NCBI GenBank assembly: GCA_030729045.1 | Contig: JANQYF010000008.1 | Location: 1-64,000 of the forward strand | DNA: 64,000 bases | Reading direction: 5' to 3' | From: Ilumatobacteraceae bacterium | Lineage (GTDB): Bacteria; Actinomycetota; Acidimicrobiia; Acidimicrobiales; Ilumatobacteraceae | Shown: in pieces, positions 55,388-63,925 of the stretch | Position numbering within the stretch: the stretch's first letter is position 1 | Layout of the letters: each line of letters opens with the position of its first letter | The notes under the pieces: generated by a model | What the model saw: the letters and a program-made list of their open reading frames with translations, nothing else | Databases searched by the model: none | Told to the model about the DNA's origin: nothing | Position numbers and translations under genes: made by a program

Positions 55388-56488
55388 ATGGATTTTGAGT
55401 GGAGCCCTGAACACATTGCCCTTCGCGAGAAGGCAGCTGCCGTCGCGGCTGATGGCGTAGCCCGATACGGGCGCGATACCGCTTCGTGGATGAACGGGTA
55501 TTCGAAAGAGTTCTCACGCGAACTCTCCTCTCACGGCTGGATCGGCCTCATCTGGCCAACAGAGTTCGGTGGCGGAGGACGTCCCCCTATCGAGCGTCTG
55601 ATCGTTGGTGAAGAGATGATCAAAGCGGGCGCTCCAATTGCAGCCAGTTGGTTTGGTGACCGTCAAATGGGTCCAGCGCTCATTCAATACGGAACTCCTG
55701 AACAACAAAAAGAATTCTTGCCTGGCATCTTGGCCGGCGAAACAACGTGGTGCATCGGCATGAGCGAACCGAATGCCGGAAGCGATCTTGCGTCGTTGAA
55801 AACTTTCGCCGAAGACGATGGCGATGAATGGGTCATCAATGGCCAAAAGATTTGGACCAGCTTCGGCGCCGATGCTGATTATTGCTACCTCATTTGCCGC
55901 ACCAGCAGCGACGGACCACCACATGCAGGCATTAGCGAAATCATTGTGCCGATGAATACTCCAGGTATTGAAGTGCGCCCCATTACAGACATGACCACTA
56001 ACCGTCATTTCTGTGAAGTGTTTTATACCGATGTTCGCGTACCAAAGGGAAACCTTGTTGGAAAGCAAGGCGCTGCGTTTTCGCAGACCATGCGTCAACT
56101 TGAACACGAACGCGGCGGCATCGACAGACTCGTCTCGAACTACTTCCTCTTTCAAGAAGCATGCGCAATGGTTGACAAAACCAATCGCACTGTTCGCCAA
56201 GAAATCGCTTCACTTGAAATTGGCTACCGCATCGGCCGTATTTTGGTCATTCGCGAAACTCTGCGCCAAGCACCTGCCGGGTTCTCTGCTGCAACTAAGT
56301 GCTTCTGCACCGAACACCAACAGCGTGTTGATGAATTCGTGTCGCGTGCAATGGGTGCCAACGCAATGATTTGGGACGATGCAGCAAAAGGGCTTGCATA
56401 CAGCCCCGGGTACACAATCATGGGTGGTACTTCGAATGTGATGCGCAACATTTTGGGAGAGCGCTTTCTCGGCTTGCCTAAGATGTAG
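55388..56488 (+). CDS. Acyl-CoA dehydrogenase
   Basis: 366-residue FAD-dependent acyl-CoA dehydrogenase. N-terminal helical domain; WCIGMSEPNAGSDLASLKT and WVINGQKIWTSFG in the middle beta domain; C-terminal helical domain ending YTIMGGTSNVMRNILGERFLGLP. The FadE-type homologues with this end often act on branched or sterol side-chain substrates, so chain-length specificity is uncertain. ATG 55388 has TACCAT 8 nt upstream (55374-55379). The next gene starts 2 nt after its stop. Confidence 0.95.
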   Translation: MDFEWSPEHIALREKAAAVAADGVARYGRDTASWMNGYSKEFSRELSSHGWIGLIWPTEFGGGGRPPIERLIVGEEMIKAGAPIAASWFGDRQMGPALIQYGTPEQQKEFLPGILAGETTWCIGMSEPNAGSDLASLKTFAEDDGDEWVINGQKIWTSFGADADYCYLICRTSSDGPPHAGISEIIVPMNTPGIEVRPITDMTTNRHFCEVFYTDVRVPKGNLVGKQGAAFSQTMRQLEHERGGIDRLVSNYFLFQEACAMVDKTNRTVRQEIASLEIGYRIGRILVIRETLRQAPAGFSAATKCFCTEHQQRVDEFVSRAMGANAMIWDDAAKGLAYSPGYTIMGGTSNVMRNILGERFLGLPKM

Positions 56489-56490
56489 TC

Positions 56491-57819
56491 ATGGCTGACC
56501 TTCTCGCTCTTAGTACCCGCATTGTTGACTCCGGTAAAGCTGACGAACCCGTCAACAGAACTAGTGGTGAACTTTCTGAAATCGCCGAAGGGCTCGCCAT
56601 GGTTGAATCCTTCAGCCATGTGGTCACTTGGAATTCTGGCGATGGTCTTGTGTGCTTCGACACCAGCCATGTAAACACTGGCCAACAAGTAGTTGATTCC
56701 ATTCGTTCATGGTCATCGGACCCATTCAATGCTTTGGTGTACACGCATGGCCATGTTGATCACGTTGGTGGAAGCGTCGCCTTCGGAGCAAATGCTGCAG
56801 CACTTGGACATCAAGCACCGCGCGTAATTGGTCATAAAAATGTACAGCAGCGCTTTGATCGCTACAGATACACCAATGACTGGAACGTTGCTATCAATGC
56901 GCGCCAGTTTGGTGGCATCCGTGGTGATGTCAACAGCATCATGAATGATTTACGACCTGCAGACGGCGCACCACGGCTCAGTGACTTCATTCCGCGCAAT
57001 ACTCTTGACACCACCGACGTTGTTGACAAGTTTGCCTCCATGAAATTCGGTGACACCGAAGTTGAGTTTCACCATGGTCGCGGCGAAACAGACGATCACT
57101 TATGGTCATGGTTCCCCGAGAAGAAATGGATTGCATCGGGCGACTTCGTCATCTGGAATTTCCCAAATGCCGGTAATCCGCAAAAGGTTCAGCGTTGGCC
57201 AATTGAATGGGCCGCTGCATTGCGCGACATGATCGCCAAAGGTCCTGAACTACTTCTGCCAGCTCACGGCTTACCCATTGCTGGCAAAGAGCGAATTGCA
57301 CGAGTACTTGATGAAATTGCAACTGCATTAGAGAACCTGGTTCGTGACGTTGTCACCATGATGAATGCTGGCGAAACACTAAACACCATCATCCACACAG
57401 TGCGCGTACCCGAAGCCACTCTTGGCAAGCCGTATCTTCGTCCGCTCTATGACGAACCAGAGTTTGTAGTCAGAAACATCTGGCGTTTGTTCGGAGGCTG
57501 GTGGGATGGTGCTCCGTCACGACTCAAGCCATCACCTGATGAAATTCTCGCCGTAGAACTTGCATCACTGTCTGGTGGTGCTGATGTTCTCATGCGCCGC
57601 GCTGCTGAACTTGCAGCATCTGGAGACCTTCGTCTTGCGTGTCATCTTGCCGACTTTGCAGGCTGGGCAGCACCAGACGAACCAGAGATTCACCAAATGC
57701 GTGCTGAAATCTACGAAACACGTCGCAAGAGTGAAACATCATTGATGTCAAAAGGAATCTTTAAGGGCGCAATGCGCGAATCCGAGAAAATCGTTAAGGC
57801 CGCTCTTGGCGAAAAGTGA
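56491..57819 (+). CDS. Metallo-beta-lactamase-fold hydrolase, alkylsulfatase-like
   Basis: 442 residues. N-terminal MBL domain with the metal-binding THGHVDHVGG (His86, His88, Asp90, His91) and later HHGRGETDDHLW and LLPAHGLPI segments. The C-terminal ~150 residues resemble the dimerisation region of BDS1-like alkylsulfatases (YDEPEFVVRNIWRLFGGWWDGAPSRLKPSP), without a clear C-terminal SCP-like domain. It could hydrolyse alkyl sulfates or related esters; not proven. It follows the acyl-CoA dehydrogenase by 2 nt, suggesting a joint role in degrading an alkyl or acyl substrate. Confidence 0.9.
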   Translation: MADLLALSTRIVDSGKADEPVNRTSGELSEIAEGLAMVESFSHVVTWNSGDGLVCFDTSHVNTGQQVVDSIRSWSSDPFNALVYTHGHVDHVGGSVAFGANAAALGHQAPRVIGHKNVQQRFDRYRYTNDWNVAINARQFGGIRGDVNSIMNDLRPADGAPRLSDFIPRNTLDTTDVVDKFASMKFGDTEVEFHHGRGETDDHLWSWFPEKKWIASGDFVIWNFPNAGNPQKVQRWPIEWAAALRDMIAKGPELLLPAHGLPIAGKERIARVLDEIATALENLVRDVVTMMNAGETLNTIIHTVRVPEATLGKPYLRPLYDEPEFVVRNIWRLFGGWWDGAPSRLKPSPDEILAVELASLSGGADVLMRRAAELAASGDLRLACHLADFAGWAAPDEPEIHQMRAEIYETRRKSETSLMSKGIFKGAMRESEKIVKAALGEK

Positions 57820-58656
57820 TTACGACACCGTAATCATGATTAACGCAACACCCGCAAGCACTAGTCCGATGGCTTGTGGGCGGTGAATCTTTTCTTTGTC
57901 TAACCCAACGGCCAACAACAACGTGCTTGCCGGATAGAACGAGTTAATAGTTGCAACAATCGACATTAAACCATGACGTACCGCCAACAAATAAAGAGCA
58001 TTTGCGGCCGTATCAAGAATTCCTGAACCTGCAACAAACCTCAATTGTGGGAGAGCAGCTGATGGCTTGTTCTTTGTGAAGTACATCACCACGAACATGA
58101 AGGGCACCGACGTAACGCGCATTGCGAGAACCGGCCACAGTCCCGAGTTGTCACTTGTATGACCCAGAATCACAAAGAGCGAGCCGAACACACTTCCGGC
58201 ACCAAATGCCATGACAAAAATTTTGCGGGGAGCTCTTCGATGATTGAGCCCGAGAATGTCGCTGATTAATGCAATTGCAATGAGCGCTACGGGAATGCCG
58301 CACAACGACAAAACACTCGGACGTTCACCGAGCGCCAGCCCAACGATGACGGGTACCGCTGTTGCAGTTACAGCAGACACCGGAGCAACGATGGCCATGA
58401 ATCCGCTTCCCATTGCTTTGTAAAAGGCAAGAAGACCGCTTGCACCAGCAATGCCACCGATACCGCCCCAGAACCAATCTGTGGCTGGTGGCGTAGGCAC
58501 ACCCGATGCAAGAACAATGACGACAAGAACAAGAAGTCCACAGCCTTGACCAATTGCTGTGACAACAATTGGGGAGACAGTGCGACTGGCTCGACCTCCT
58601 GAATAATCAGCAACGCCATATACGGCAGCAGCACAGAGTGCCAGCAAGATTTCCAT
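57820..58656 (-). CDS. EamA/DMT-family transporter
   Basis: 278-residue integral membrane protein with about ten hydrophobic segments in two EamA repeats. The first repeat contains FWGGIGGIAGASGLLAFYKAMGSGFMAIVAPVSA; the second has ILDTAANALYLLAVRHGLMSIVATINSFYPASTLLLA. Substrate unknown; family members export amino acids or other metabolites. It abuts the stop of the convergent MBL gene with no gap and lies 57 nt downstream of tRNA-Val on the same strand. Confidence 0.9.
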   Translation of the reverse strand: MEILLALCAAAVYGVADYSGGRASRTVSPIVVTAIGQGCGLLVLVVIVLASGVPTPPATDWFWGGIGGIAGASGLLAFYKAMGSGFMAIVAPVSAVTATAVPVIVGLALGERPSVLSLCGIPVALIAIALISDILGLNHRRAPRKIFVMAFGAGSVFGSLFVILGHTSDNSGLWPVLAMRVTSVPFMFVVMYFTKNKPSAALPQLRFVAGSGILDTAANALYLLAVRHGLMSIVATINSFYPASTLLLAVGLDKEKIHRPQAIGLVLAGVALIMITVS

Positions 58657-58713
58657 TACAAGCGACTCAATTCGTTAATACGCAGTACGAATGAAATGGA
58701 TAAATACATCTAG

Positions 58714-58786
58714 TGGGCGCGACGGGGCTCGAACCCGGGACCCCCACCATGTCATGGTGGTGCTCTACCAACTGAGCTACACGCCC
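58714..58786 (-). tRNA. tRNA-Val (anticodon GAC)
   Basis: Cloverleaf on the minus strand: acceptor GGGCGTG/CGCGCCC (one G-U pair), D-arm GCTC...GAGC, anticodon stem CCACC/GGTGG with a 7-nt loop reading GAC at 34-36, variable loop of five, T-arm containing TTCGAGC with a mismatch at its base. The discriminator is A; CCA is not encoded. It lies 21 nt after the hemW stop, so it may be processed from that transcript. Confidence 0.95.
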
Positions 58787-58807
58787 TCAAAAGGTATGAC
58801 CACTTTA

Positions 58808-59869
58808 TCAGGGGGTCAGGCGCAGACTCACTTCGTTTCCCAATAAACGGCCCTGACGTGTGAGGACAATGCGCTCTCCCACCACTTCCACCAAGCCCTC
58901 TAAGGCTTCAACATCAAGTGTTCCCAGCGGAACCCCGTCACGTGTTCGCAGTGACAATTCCAAGGCTTCTCTGGCCCGAGTTGGTGCATCCAAGACTTCG
59001 TCGGACGCTTCAACGGTTTCATTTTTAGCGACGCAATCGATGTACCTATCAGGGGTGCGAACATTCCACCAGCGCCTGCCATCTAGATGCGAATGCGCAG
59101 CACAACCAAACCCTGTGTAGTTACCTTGCGACCAGTACACCTGGTTATGACGACACTCGTGGCCCGCGAGCGCCCAATTGCTGATTTCGTAGTTCATCAG
59201 ACCTGCTGCTGAAAACAAATCATCGGCAAGAACGTATTTGTCGGCTTGATCATCGTCATCAGGATGACGACTCGGGTCTTCCGCTAACGGCGTACCGGCT
59301 TCTACAGTCAACCCGTACGCAGAAATGTGAGTTGGCTGCAATGCAATGGTTTGTTCAACTGTGGTGCGCCAGTCGTCAACAGATTCCCCGTGGACTCCGT
59401 AAATCAGATCCAAGTTGATGGATGTGATTCCACCTTCACGAGCAGCAGCGATTGCTTTGACAACATTTGCAGGGTCATGCGTGCGATTAAGTGATTGCAA
59501 AACGTGATCAACCATTGACTGCACACCCATACTGATGCGATTAACCCCAGCAGCCGCGTAAATCTTGATCATTTCAACAGTTACATCATCGGGATTACAT
59601 TCGATTGTGATCTCTGCGTTCGAGGTAACCGGAATTGCTGAAACTATCGATGCAAGAAGTTCAGGAGCAAGACGCGTGGGAGTTCCTCCGCCGAAAAATA
59701 CAGTGTCCGCAACTGGCATTCCCTTTTTTACAGTTCGTTCAATATCAGCAATGACTGCGTCAACATAGGCAACCATGAGATGGTCACGATCAGTCCATGT
59801 TGCAAATGCGCAGTAATCACAGCGGTGACGACAGAACGGGATGTGAACGTAGACCCCGAACTCAGACAT
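58808..59869 (-). CDS. hemW: HemW-type radical-SAM protein
   Basis: 353 residues. Radical-SAM cluster motif CRHRCDYCAF (CxxxCxxC), VFFGGGTPTRL, ITIECNPDD, RISMGVQSM and LDLIYGVHGES. The CxxxCxxCAF form without the extra Cys of HemN indicates HemW, a haem chaperone, rather than coproporphyrinogen dehydrogenase, although databases often label such genes hemN. It begins 9 nt after the bldD stop and is probably co-transcribed. HemW next to hrcA/dnaJ is common in bacteria. Confidence 0.94.
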   Translation of the reverse strand: MSEFGVYVHIPFCRHRCDYCAFATWTDRDHLMVAYVDAVIADIERTVKKGMPVADTVFFGGGTPTRLAPELLASIVSAIPVTSNAEITIECNPDDVTVEMIKIYAAAGVNRISMGVQSMVDHVLQSLNRTHDPANVVKAIAAAREGGITSINLDLIYGVHGESVDDWRTTVEQTIALQPTHISAYGLTVEAGTPLAEDPSRHPDDDDQADKYVLADDLFSAAGLMNYEISNWALAGHECRHNQVYWSQGNYTGFGCAAHSHLDGRRWWNVRTPDRYIDCVAKNETVEASDEVLDAPTRAREALELSLRTRDGVPLGTLDVEALEGLVEVVGERIVLTRQGRLLGNEVSLRLTP

Positions 59870-59878
59870 GATGCGTTC

Positions 59879-60403
59879 CTATGCGGCCGGTGGCACGAAC
59901 AAGAGACCAAGTTCAGAGAGCTTGTCTCCTACTTGGTCTACTGGCACATCAAGCATCACGGCGATTGCGCGGGTGTCATGGGCGCGAACGGTAATGACTT
60001 TGCCGTTGAAATCTTGGCGCTGCACTTGAATCATGCGCAGGAAGCGTTCGAGCATTTCAAACTGTGTTCCACCCATCGTTGAAAGACGGGCAACGTCGAT
60101 ACGCAATTTGCGCGGGGCACCGTCATTCGCCCCACCATCATCAATGCGTTGTGTATCGCGGGGCAATAGCTGGTCAATAGTGATGCCATAGAAGCGAGCA
60201 AGGCGCTCAAGGCGCGGAACCGAGATCGCCCGCTCTCCGCGTTCGTATGCCCCAAGCACCGAGGCCTTGAATTCGCTGTCGCTTTTGTCTTCAACATCAG
60301 ACAACGACCATTGTTTCTGTTGCCGTATACGGCGTAGACGCTCCCCGACTAGTCGGGTAAAGGGAGAATCTTCTAGGAGTTCGTCATCGGTATAAGAAGC
60401 CAT
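59879..60403 (-). CDS. bldD: BldD-like transcriptional regulator with c-di-GMP signature
   Basis: 174 residues. N-terminal Xre-type helix-turn-helix (LRRIRQQKQWSLSDVEDKS...FKASVLGAYERGERAISVPRLERLARFYGI) very close to Streptomyces BldD, including YERGERA. A linker leads to a C-terminal domain with RQD at 129-131 and RAHD at 140-143. This matches the RxD-x8-RxxD c-di-GMP-binding signature of BldD, with NGKV in between as in the Streptomyces protein. It probably represses target genes as a c-di-GMP-bridged dimer. A perfect inverted repeat lies 2 nt before its ATG. It is located between dnaJ and hemW. Confidence 0.92.
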   Translation of the reverse strand: MASYTDDELLEDSPFTRLVGERLRRIRQQKQWSLSDVEDKSDSEFKASVLGAYERGERAISVPRLERLARFYGITIDQLLPRDTQRIDDGGANDGAPRKLRIDVARLSTMGGTQFEMLERFLRMIQVQRQDFNGKVITVRAHDTRAIAVMLDVPVDQVGDKLSELGLLFVPPAA

Positions 60404-60405
60404 AT

Positions 60406-60422
60406 CACCACCCAGTGTGGTG
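60406..60422. promoter_or_regulatory. Inverted repeat at the bldD start, candidate BldD box
   Basis: CACCAC-CCAGT-GTGGTG is a perfect 6-bp inverted repeat with a 5-bp spacer. Its centre reads CCAC-N5-GTGG, matching the inner AC-N5-GT of the Streptomyces BldD box (TnAC-N5-GTnA) but not the outer T/A. Its position at the translation start would suit autorepression. It also overlaps the only ribosome-binding-like sequence. Confidence 0.48.
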
Positions 60423-60458
60423 CATACAACGCCGCAAGTGTGCGACCATCGCTACTTT

Positions 60459-61574
60459 CTAGGAAAAAGCGGATTTGATACGGGAAAAAATGCCCTTGTC
60501 GGCTGATGCCACTTCGTCGCCTGAAATCTCGGCCAGGCGCCTGTACAAGGACTCTTGTTCGTCGTTGAGTTGCGACGGAACAACAACAGAAACCCGGACG
60601 CGAAGATGACCCCGACCGCGGCCATTCAAATGAGTGACACCACGACCTTTTGCCACGAACTCATGACCATGTTGAGTACCAGCAGGGACAACAAGGTCAA
60701 GATCACCATCGAGTGCTTCCAACACTTGGTGCACTCCGAGTGCTGCTTGCGACACTGTCAACGGAAGATCACAAATCAGGTCATCATCTTCACGTGCGAA
60801 GCGAGGGTGCTGTGCAACAGCGACGTGCACATACAAATCACCATTGTCTCCACCACGAGGACCAGCAGCTCCACGACCAGTAAGGCGCATTGTTTGACCT
60901 GAATTGATTCCACCTGGAACGTCGACTGTGTATGACTCACGCGACGACGTACGGCCTTCGCCTGAACACTTTGAACACGGTGTAACTATGACTGTGCCCA
61001 TGCCTCCACAACGTCCGCAGGCGCCTGTGGTGACCATTTGACCAAGCATGCTTTGACGGACACGACGCACTTGGCCTGCTCCGCCACATTCGGTACACGT
61101 GACAGGCTGAGTGCCTGAACCGGCACCGGAACCAGAGCAATCCGTGCATGCAATTGCAGTGTTGACATCAACGGTGACTTGCGTACCGAACATGACACCC
61201 ATGAGATCTACGCGTGCAGTCACCTCGAGGTCTTGTCCACGCGGAGGTCCTGCTTGCTGACGACCGCCACCACCACCGAAGAAGGCTTCAAAGATGTCGC
61301 CAAAACCGCCGCCTCCACCGAATGGGTCTGAACCTCCACCTGATCCGGCACCAGAAATGCCTGCATCGCCGAATCGGTCGTACCGACTACGTGTTTCCGG
61401 GTCTGACAACACTTCATATGCGTGACTGACTTGTTTGAACAAGTCTTCTGCTTCAGGGTCATCTGGGTTTGCGTCTGGGTGTAGCTCACGCGCGCGCTTG
61501 CGATATGCGCGTTTGATTTCATCAGCACCTGCAGTGCGATCTACTTCTAGCAGCTGGTAAAAATCGGCGCTCAT
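60459..61574 (-). CDS. dnaJ: Chaperone DnaJ
   Basis: 371-residue type I J-protein. J-domain with HPD (ARELHPDANPDD), a Gly/Phe-rich region (about 75-105), a zinc domain with CTDCSGSGAG, CTECGGAG, CGRCGGMG and CSKCSGEG, and C-terminal substrate-binding domains. It stimulates DnaK. It corresponds to the DnaJ2-type gene downstream of hrcA in actinobacteria; the start overlaps the hrcA stop by 4 nt, so the pair is coupled. Confidence 0.97.
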   Translation of the reverse strand: MSADFYQLLEVDRTAGADEIKRAYRKRARELHPDANPDDPEAEDLFKQVSHAYEVLSDPETRSRYDRFGDAGISGAGSGGGSDPFGGGGGFGDIFEAFFGGGGGRQQAGPPRGQDLEVTARVDLMGVMFGTQVTVDVNTAIACTDCSGSGAGSGTQPVTCTECGGAGQVRRVRQSMLGQMVTTGACGRCGGMGTVIVTPCSKCSGEGRTSSRESYTVDVPGGINSGQTMRLTGRGAAGPRGGDNGDLYVHVAVAQHPRFAREDDDLICDLPLTVSQAALGVHQVLEALDGDLDLVVPAGTQHGHEFVAKGRGVTHLNGRGRGHLRVRVSVVVPSQLNDEQESLYRRLAEISGDEVASADKGIFSRIKSAFS

Positions 61575-62572
61575 AGCGTTCCTTCTGCAATATGACGGCC
61601 CAACTGGGCGCTCACTACTTCGACTGTTGTCAGTGCTTGCGGGTAATTCATGCGGGTAGGACCAAGAACTCCTACGGTACCGATGACTTCGCCGTCAGCA
61701 AACACTGGCGACACCACGACAGAACATGACACAAGTGGTTCGACACCATGCTCGGCACCAATTGCAACTGACAGTCCCCTATCAAGCATGTCTTGCAACA
61801 ACGTGACCACTACAAACTGTTGCTCAATGGTGGACAACACATCACGCACAACGTCTACCGCATCAAAAGCATTAGCCATTGATGATGCGCCACCTACAAA
61901 CACTGGCGCCTCATTACGGTGCCGTGATAGTGCGTTGATAGTGGCGAAACAAACAGCATCAACATGGGCATCGTTTGTTGATGACACCGTGGTGACGTCT
62001 CCTAGCGAATGACCAACAAGGGTTCGCGACAAATGAGATACAGCATCTGAAATCTGTTGGTCTGTGATGTCTTCTGACATTTGAATCATGTCGTTTTCCA
62101 CATTGTGATTCGACAACACCACGACCACAGTTGCGGTACGTGAAGTAACGCGACTTATATGAACTGCTCGCACAATGGTTGTATCTGCTTCGGGCCCCAC
62201 GATGACTGCTGTTTGGTGGGTGATATCTGCCAAAAGCGTGGTGGTGTGGCGCAACAAATCTTCCAGCCGACCATGCGTGGCCTTAAAGAAGTCCCCTACC
62301 TGTGTGGCATCTTCAGAAGCCAACACGCCGGCTGTTGAAATGGAGTCGACAAAATGCCTATAGCCCTTATCTGTGGGAATTCGCCCAGCAGATGTGTGCG
62401 GTTGCGCCAAGTAGCCCTCTTGTTCAAGCACAACCATTTCGTTTCGTACTGTTGCCGACGAAACCATCACAGAGGACTTCTGTGCAATATGTGTTGAGCC
62501 AACTGGCTGACCAGTTGCTACATATTCCTGGACAACGGCCCGAAGGATGGCGGTTTTGCGTTCGTCGAGCAT
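61571..62572 (-). CDS. hrcA: Heat-inducible transcription repressor HrcA
   Basis: 333 residues. N-terminal winged helix: LDERKTAILRAVVQEYVATGQPVGSTHIAQ...SSATVRNEMVVLEQEGYLAQPHTSAGRIPTDKGYRHFVD, highly typical. A GAF-like middle domain and the C-terminal GTVGVLGPTRMNYPQALTTVEVVS complete the family pattern. It normally represses groE/dnaK operons through CIRCE; I find no CIRCE element at this locus. It follows phr after 12 nt. Confidence 0.97.
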   Translation of the reverse strand: MLDERKTAILRAVVQEYVATGQPVGSTHIAQKSSVMVSSATVRNEMVVLEQEGYLAQPHTSAGRIPTDKGYRHFVDSISTAGVLASEDATQVGDFFKATHGRLEDLLRHTTTLLADITHQTAVIVGPEADTTIVRAVHISRVTSRTATVVVVLSNHNVENDMIQMSEDITDQQISDAVSHLSRTLVGHSLGDVTTVSSTNDAHVDAVCFATINALSRHRNEAPVFVGGASSMANAFDAVDVVRDVLSTIEQQFVVVTLLQDMLDRGLSVAIGAEHGVEPLVSCSVVVSPVFADGEVIGTVGVLGPTRMNYPQALTTVEVVSAQLGRHIAEGTL

Positions 62573-62584
62573 GCTTCTACAAAT

Positions 62585-63925
62585 TTACTTTCCGCTGACC
62601 GATTTGTAACGCGCTAAAGCTTCTATTCGCTCTGCAGAGTGATCAACCATGGGTTCTGGATACCCAGATGGCGCCAAGAGACCCAGCGTTGAAGGTTCAT
62701 GAATAGACGCGTTATCGAGTTCTGCTAACTCAGGAATCCAGCGTCGAAGGTACGTACCAGTTGGGTCGAACTTTGCACTCTGCGACGTGGGGTTAAACAC
62801 CCGAAAGAACGGTGCGGCATCAGTACCTGTTCCGGCAGTCCATTGCCACCCATGATTGTTTGATGCAATATCGCCGTCAACAAGATGCTGCATAAAGAAC
62901 CGTGCACCCCATTGCCATGGCAGATGGAGGTCTTTCACCAAGAAGCTCGCCACAATCATTCGCACTCGGTTATGCATCATTCCGGTTGACAACATCTGAC
63001 GAATGCCAGCATCAACAATGGGATACCCCGTTTGTGCTGCACAGAATTTTTCAAACCGTGCGTGAGCAGCAGCATCAGTGTCTCGTGGCAACACATTCAT
63101 CTTTTCTTGAAGGTTTTCCCACATCGTGCGCGGCTGATGGAACAAAACATCGGCATAGAACTCACGCCATGCAAGTTCACGACGATAGTGATCAGCACCC
63201 GATGTTCCGTCCAACCGAGCAATCAATTGGCGTGGATGAACGACACCAAAGCGAAGATACGGCGACAACAATGACGTGCCGTCAACACCTGGGTTGTTGC
63301 GATCATCGTGATACGCCTCAAGTCGAGGAGACCATTCTTCCCACCTGCGCCATGCCGCTTCTTCTCCAGCTTTTGGCAAATTCAACGAGGACGAATCAAT
63401 GTCGGGATACCCCTGACCATGACTCACTGCATCGGCATACGAAACAGGAGTTTTGACTGCACTATTGAAATCAACTAACGACCAACGACGGTAGAACGGC
63501 GTGAACACTTTCAATGGCGTCCCGTCGTCCTTCAAAACCGTGCCTGGGTTTACGCAATATGGAGAATCTGATTCCACCAAAGCAGCATCAATCTGTTTCA
63601 GGGCTTCACGAACACGTTGATCGCGCGCTTGACCATACGGAGCAAAGTCTGATGCCACGTGAACACTGCGGGCGCCAACTTCTTTGGCCATTTGTGGAAC
63701 TTCTACAGCTGGGTCTCCGTAGCGAAGAACCAATTTTCCGCCGGTCGCAGCATCAAGTGCGCGAAGGGACTCGAACATAAACGCGCGCCTGGCTAATCCT
63801 GCTTTTTCGAACCGAGGATCAACAATAAACATCGGCACTACGTCGCCATCTTTCGCGGCTGCCTGCAGTGCTTTGTTATCGGTTACCCGCATATCGCGAC
63901 GTATCCACCAAATAGACGTGTTCAT
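62585..63925 (-). CDS. phr: Deoxyribodipyrimidine photolyase
   Basis: 446-residue cryptochrome/photolyase-family flavoprotein, light-driven repair of pyrimidine dimers. N-terminal antenna domain (IWWIRRDMRVTDNKAL), then the FAD domain with TSLLSPYLRFGVVHPRQL, WREFYADVLFHQP, YPIVDAGIRQMLSTGMMHNRVRMIVASFLVKDL and the tryptophan-rich WQWTAGTGTDAAPFFRVFNP, as in class I CPD photolyases. I chose ATG 63925 (MNTSIWWIRRDM) with GGAAGGA as a ribosome-binding site; upstream in-frame sequence lacks similarity. First gene of the phr-hrcA-dnaJ-bldD-hemW run. Confidence 0.96.
   Translation of the reverse strand: MNTSIWWIRRDMRVTDNKALQAAAKDGDVVPMFIVDPRFEKAGLARRAFMFESLRALDAATGGKLVLRYGDPAVEVPQMAKEVGARSVHVASDFAPYGQARDQRVREALKQIDAALVESDSPYCVNPGTVLKDDGTPLKVFTPFYRRWSLVDFNSAVKTPVSYADAVSHGQGYPDIDSSSLNLPKAGEEAAWRRWEEWSPRLEAYHDDRNNPGVDGTSLLSPYLRFGVVHPRQLIARLDGTSGADHYRRELAWREFYADVLFHQPRTMWENLQEKMNVLPRDTDAAAHARFEKFCAAQTGYPIVDAGIRQMLSTGMMHNRVRMIVASFLVKDLHLPWQWGARFFMQHLVDGDIASNNHGWQWTAGTGTDAAPFFRVFNPTSQSAKFDPTGTYLRRWIPELAELDNASIHEPSTLGLLAPSGYPEPMVDHSAERIEALARYKSVSGK

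Noticed and set aside
55514-56200. 228-codon open frame antisense to the acyl-CoA dehydrogenase
   Set aside because: No family similarity; the plus-strand gene is complete and canonical, so this is a shadow frame.
58808-59869. Oxygen-independent coproporphyrinogen oxidase HemN
   Set aside because: The cluster motif is CxxxCxxCAF without the further Cys of HemN, and length fits HemW.
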